Shown here: in pieces, positions 60,760 to 64,000 of the stretch
Layout of the letters: the number at the start of each line of letters is the position of its first letter
Numbering within the stretch: position 1 is the stretch's first letter
Origin: CAWAMD01 sp963783045
GTDB lineage: Bacteria; Actinomycetota; Nitriliruptoria; Nitriliruptorales; Nitriliruptoraceae
Reading direction: 5' to 3'
Assembly (NCBI GenBank): GCA_963783045.1
Contig: CAWAMD010000001.1
Span: 186,001-250,000 of the forward strand
DNA: 64,000 bases
Made by a program: the position numbers and the translations under genes
The notes under the pieces: model-generated
The model's input: only the letters and a program-made list of their open reading frames with translations
The model's database searches: none
Told to the model about the DNA's origin: nothing

Positions 60760-61269
60760 TATGAGGAGCTGGGGTGCGGCGAAGAACCGCATGGTGTTGG
60801 CCCAGCGCCCTTCGATCGCGGCCTTGTGGCAGCGGGCGACGAGGTCGGCGGCGGTGGTGTAGTAGACGCGGTGGCCGGCGTCGATGGCGGCGTGTCCGAG
60901 CCCGATGGCGAGCATGGTCTTGCCGACCCCGGGCGGGCCGATGAACAGCACGTTGCCGCCGTTGTCGATGAACCGCAGGGTGGCGAGGTCACGGATGAGT
61001 TCGGGTTCGATGGCGGGTTGGGCGTCGAGGTCGAAGTCGTCGATGCGATGGTCGGCCGGGAGGCCGGCGAGACGCCGGCGTGACTCACGCCGACGGGTGG
61101 AGGTGGCTTCGACCTCGATGGAGAGCAACCGTTCGAGGATGTCGACGTGGGAGGCGCCGTCGGCGTCGTCGAGCACGGGGGCGAGCGCGTCGGCGGCGGC
61201 GTCGAGCTTGAGGTAGGCGAGGTGGGCGCGTAGCTGCTGGTAGGTGCGGTTGGGTGACGGGGCGGTCAT
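60760..61269 (-). pseudogene. istB: istB, N-terminal part (split by RIT element)
   Basis: It starts at the ATG at 61269, overlapping the istA stop (ATGA). It holds the IstB N-terminal helical domain (NRTYQQLRAHLAYLKLDAAADAL), Walker A GPPGVGKTMLAIGL and the strand leading to Walker B (PQLLIVD), where the insertion falls; DEL continues at 57321. Confidence 0.93.
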
Positions 61270-62590
61270 CGTCCGCCCTCCGGTGCATGTCGTGCCCACG
61301 CGGCGAGGTCGATCACGACCGCATCCCCGGGCGGCTGTCCGCCGCGGACCTCGGCGGCGAGCGCTTGGGCGGCCTGGGATGGGGGCCGGTTGGCTTTGCG
61401 GCGGCAGGGCTTGCCGGTGGTGAACGCCGCGAGCACGGCCCTCTCGAGCGCGACCGCGTGCGAGCCGTCGCGGACGATCGCGCCCTGCCCGGCCGCGACC
61501 GTTCGGTGGCGGGCCAGCAGCCCCGAGGCGGGGTCGACGATCTCGATCTCGCCGCGGCCGATGGGGACCCGGACAGCGACCTCGGCCCCGACCAGTGCCG
61601 GGTCGACCGAGTACTGGTTGCCGCGCCACGCGACCGTGGCGTTCGGGGCGACCTTCCTCGTCACCTCGAGCGTTGTCGGGTAGCGGGTGGCTGGCAGCGG
61701 CGCGAGCCGTTCATGTCCGGCCAGCGCGGCGACCGTCGAGGCACGCCCGTCGAGGTCGCGTCGTGGCCGGGCGTCGCCGATCGTGGCGCAGAAGATGTCG
61801 AAGGACCGCTGCGCCTGCTCCTGGGTGGTGACGTTCGCGGTGCGCCACCACCGCTGGGTGAGGAAGTGGATGTTCTTCTCCACCACCCCCTTGCGCTTCG
61901 CACGTCGGGGCGGGCAGACATCCACTCCCACGCCGTAGTGCTTCGCGAACCCCGCGAACGACGCCAGCACCGCACCAGAGCGGATCTCGACCACGGTGCC
62001 CATCCGGTCGAAGCGCCACCGGCGGGTCACCCCACCCAGACGGGCACAGGTCCGGTCGATCGCGTCGAACGTGTGCGGCTGGTCGGTCTCGTCCGCGAAC
62101 GTGCCGCGACTCCTCGACGAGTACGACAACGACCCGATCAGCAGCATCGCCGTGCCACCGTCGAGCCACGGCGCCTCCGGCAGCTCCACCCATTCCCACT
62201 GGGTCTCCGCCCCGGGCGGATGCTTGATCTCGGTCGTCGGCACCCCTGGTGCTGACGACGTGCACGCCGAACACGCCGGGCGCAACCGGGTCGCACCCGC
62301 AGCTGCCGAGTGAACGTCGGATACGCCCGCGGATACCCGAGCGCGACGACCTCGTCGAACAGCGCCGACGCCCACACGTGCGGATCGTCTACGAGCCGCT
62401 GCGCGACGTAGCCCTCCACCACGTCGAACGGATCCACCTCGGCGCGCTTGCGCACCCCCGGCTCCCGTTCGCCGTTCAGATACGCACGGACGGTCTTGCG
62501 GTCGCGCCCGAGATGACGGGCGATCTGGCTGATGCTCCAGCCCTGCTTACGCAGTGCGTGTGCTTCCACGTCCTCCTCCGATGACAACAT
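61266..62590 (-). pseudogene. istA: istA transposase, frameshifted
   Basis: The ATG at 62590 opens an HTH_38-like domain (SISQIARHLGRDRKTVRAYLNG) and the N-terminal part to YPTFTRQLR. Near 62300 one base is out of frame and the remainder (LRPACSACTSSAPG, HPPGAETQWEWVELPEAPW, WRFDRMGTVVEI, KGVVEKNIHFLTQRWWRT) lies in a second frame to 61266. The DDE transposase core is otherwise complete, about 440 residues. In relatives the segment QWDW carries the first catalytic Asp; here it is QWEW (Glu), which may impair activity. istA and istB overlap by four bases as usual. Confidence 0.88.
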
Positions 62591-62697
62591 GGTCCCGAGG
62601 TCCTCCCGGCGAGATGGCTGCTTGGCAGCGCCATCCTCGGGAGGACCTCACGTTCCGTTACGGAACCCATGCCGCACCAGGAGTCACCAGGTGGGGA

Positions 62698-62740
62698 ATT
62701 TCGATGAGCAGGACTGGGGAATTTCCAACGAGCGCCGTCA
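62698..62740 (-). repeat. IS21 right end with subterminal repeats
   Basis: Inverse of 56961-57003: two GGGGAATTTC motifs and the terminal CGAGCGCCGTCA. Confidence 0.85.
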
Positions 62741-62918
62741 AGGCTTCATTGAGCGCGCTGACGTGCGGTCCGAATTCGCGAACCCCGGTCGATCTGCGGC
62801 CATCTCGCCGCGCATCTCTCAAATGAGTCGTTCGGTTTCCGAGTGGGTCTGACGGGCAGTTCGGAGTTCGTGCAGCGCGATTGGTCTGGAGTTCTCCGCG
62901 CCGACGTTCAGGAGCGGC
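62741..62918. repeat. Duplicated unit copy B, right part
   Basis: Matches 47345-47524, beginning with the AGGC target duplication. No gene; immediately downstream of the copy B CWB2 gene stop. Confidence 0.88.
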
Positions 62919-64000
62919 TCAGCAGCGCTCGTCGCGGGTGTGAAGGTCGCGAACCCGGGCCTCGCTGACCGATCGGCTGTCGCCGACGACGAGCAGGTCA
63001 ATTTGGCGGCATCCGCTGACGGCGGTGGCGGTAGCGGACGGGACGGTGTCGGGGTGGACCATCAGCAGCGGCGCGTCGGCACGGTCGGCGAGCCCTGCGG
63101 CCGCGAGGCCCCACGCCCAGCCGTCGGTCGCGTATCCGTTGATGACCGTGTAGCGGCGCGTCCCGGATGGCTCGACCTTCCACAACGTGCGGGCGACCGA
63201 GGTGGCGGTCTCATCACGGGCCGCGCCCGACACCCGCACGGGTGACGGGACGGCCTGCTCGACACGCGCGGACAAGGCGGAGGGGCCGCCGAGGAGCAGC
63301 GTTTGCGACGGCTTGTCGCCGTCCATCCATGCCTTGACTGCCGGGTGGAGTTGGTTGGTCGGGGTCAGAAGCAGCGGGATCCGCGCGTCGGCCGCGAATG
63401 CGCCGCCCGTCACCGAGTCCGCCCATGCTGCGGTGCCTGGACCGTCGGCGCGTGCGAGCAGGGCGCGGCGGTAGTTGGGGAAGTGGGCGCGGACCTCGTC
63501 CGCCACGGCTATCGCGGTCTCGACCCGGGACGGGCCGGCGAGACGTCGGACGGTGTAGCCGTCGGCCTGCAACGTGGCGACGACGACTGGCGAGACCGCC
63601 TGCTCGCCACCGAGGACGTAGACACGACCGCCCGGGCCGAGGATCCGGTCGAGCTCGTCGCGGGTCTCCGCCGGAAGCTGGTTGGTCTGCGTGTAGAGCA
63701 GCGGACCACGGAAGGTCAGCGCGGCGCCGGTGAGCGAGTCGGCGAACGTGTCGTCCCGCGACAGCACCGCGTAGGTCGCCCGCGGCAACGCCGGCTCGCG
63801 CGCCTCGTCGGCGACGACACCGTTCTGGTCGGACCACAGCCGCCGGCTCGCAGCCACGGCTGCGGCCATCGGCGAGGTCGCACCGAGCCGCTCGGTGGTG
63901 GCCGCGTTGCCGTCGAAGCCGGCCTGCGCCGGGATGGTGCCGGGTGCGTTGCCGACGTACACGGGGTCACGGACGCCATCCAGGCCGGGCAGGACGCGCT
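62919..64000 (-). CDS. CWB2 cell-wall-binding protein, copy B, partial (N-terminus beyond window)
   Basis: The frame is open from the window edge to TGA at 62919, about 360 residues: the end of the propeller region (VLPGLDGVRDPVYVGNAPGTIPAQAGFDG), then three CWB2 repeats and the terminal DERC. By eye it is about 90% identical to the corresponding part of the copy A protein, with substitutions spread evenly (for example TETEQLPPETRSELD versus TQTNQLPAETRDELD). It shows no frameshift in the visible part, so both copies may be functional. Confidence 0.92.
   Translation of the reverse strand, partial: RVLPGLDGVRDPVYVGNAPGTIPAQAGFDGNAATTERLGATSPMAAAVAASRRLWSDQNGVVADEAREPALPRATYAVLSRDDTFADSLTGAALTFRGPLLYTQTNQLPAETRDELDRILGPGGRVYVLGGEQAVSPVVVATLQADGYTVRRLAGPSRVETAIAVADEVRAHFPNYRRALLARADGPGTAAWADSVTGGAFAADARIPLLLTPTNQLHPAVKAWMDGDKPSQTLLLGGPSALSARVEQAVPSPVRVSGAARDETATSVARTLWKVEPSGTRRYTVINGYATDGWAWGLAAAGLADRADAPLLMVHPDTVPSATATAVSGCRQIDLLVVGDSRSVSEARVRDLHTRDERC

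Larger units (their letters stand above)
56961..62740 (-). mobile_element. IS21-family insertion sequence carrying an inner RIT element
   Basis: The ends are TGATGACGCTCG at 56961 and CGAGCGCCGTCA at 62740: TG...CA as in IS21 elements. The 4-bp target duplication AGGC flanks it (56957-56960, 62741-62744). Multiple subterminal repeats (AATTTCCCCAG type) occur at both ends. It encodes istA and istB on the minus strand. Without the 3.4-kb inner insertion it is about 2.34 kb, normal for the family. Copy A of the duplicated unit shows the empty site. Confidence 0.93.

Overview
The window is a GC-rich stretch of actinobacterial chromosome. The Actinomycetota signatures are FhaA/FhaB/PP2C signalling genes, a WhiB-like protein, an actinobacterial-type Tad pilus locus, Asp-rich secreted enzymes and many GTG starts. 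Cell-wall-binding (CWB2) repeats fused to a beta-propeller-like region hint at a deep-branching lineage such as Nitriliruptoria/Euzebya relatives. That placement is inference and no lineage marker settles it.

Layout. 0-1.7 kb: core signalling (PP2C phosphatase, fhaB, fhaA) and tRNA-Leu(CAG). 1.6-3.4 kb: a small decayed integrated element at the 3' end of that tRNA, flanked by a 61-bp direct repeat and carrying a broken integrase and a higBA toxin-antitoxin pair. 4.0-9.6 kb: a three-subunit molybdopterin oxidoreductase (catalytic, 4x[4Fe-4S], cytochrome b) with a tandem-rhodanese lipoprotein, probably sulfur-compound respiration. 9.6-30 kb: a zinc-ribbon multispanning protein, an LPATG-anchored S15 hydrolase, a PH/SHOCT protein, lutABC lactate utilisation, a sialidase-fold exoprotein, an SF2 helicase, a second S15 hydrolase, a neutral-ceramidase-like enzyme, a HAD phosphatase and a split UvrD-type helicase. 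30-31.7 kb: cytochrome c lipoprotein, CopZ, CsoR with an operator-like promoter, a 46-bp tandem repeat and an excisionase-type HTH protein. 31.9-38.6 kb: a Tad/Flp pilus operon with tightly overlapping genes. 38.7-41.0 kb: HD-GYP protein and tRNA adenosine deaminase. 41.07 kb: tRNA-Ser(CGA).

From 41.2 kb to the window end the DNA is accessory. Next to tRNA-Ser are an Xis-like protein, a possible toxin-antitoxin pair, a tyrosine integrase and a MobF relaxase-helicase, which together look like an integrative mobilisable element. Two nearly identical CWB2 genes and their downstream DNA form direct repeats at 47.2-49.5 and 56.8-64.0 kb. Between them lie WhiB-like, XRE + ImmA-type protease, HTH genes, a third CWB2 protein and a secreted beta-helix protein. 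The second repeat is split by an IS21-family element (56,961-62,740, TG...CA ends, 4-bp target duplication). Its istB is itself split by a RIT element: three overlapping tyrosine recombinase genes between 119-bp inverted repeats. Removing each insertion restores the underlying sequence.

A recurrent feature is single-base frameshifts in otherwise well-conserved genes (fhaB, the UvrD helicase, the integrase, the XRE regulator, the ImmA-type protease, istA, the beta-helix protein). They are either assembly indels or real decay and should be resolved before these genes are interpreted as broken.
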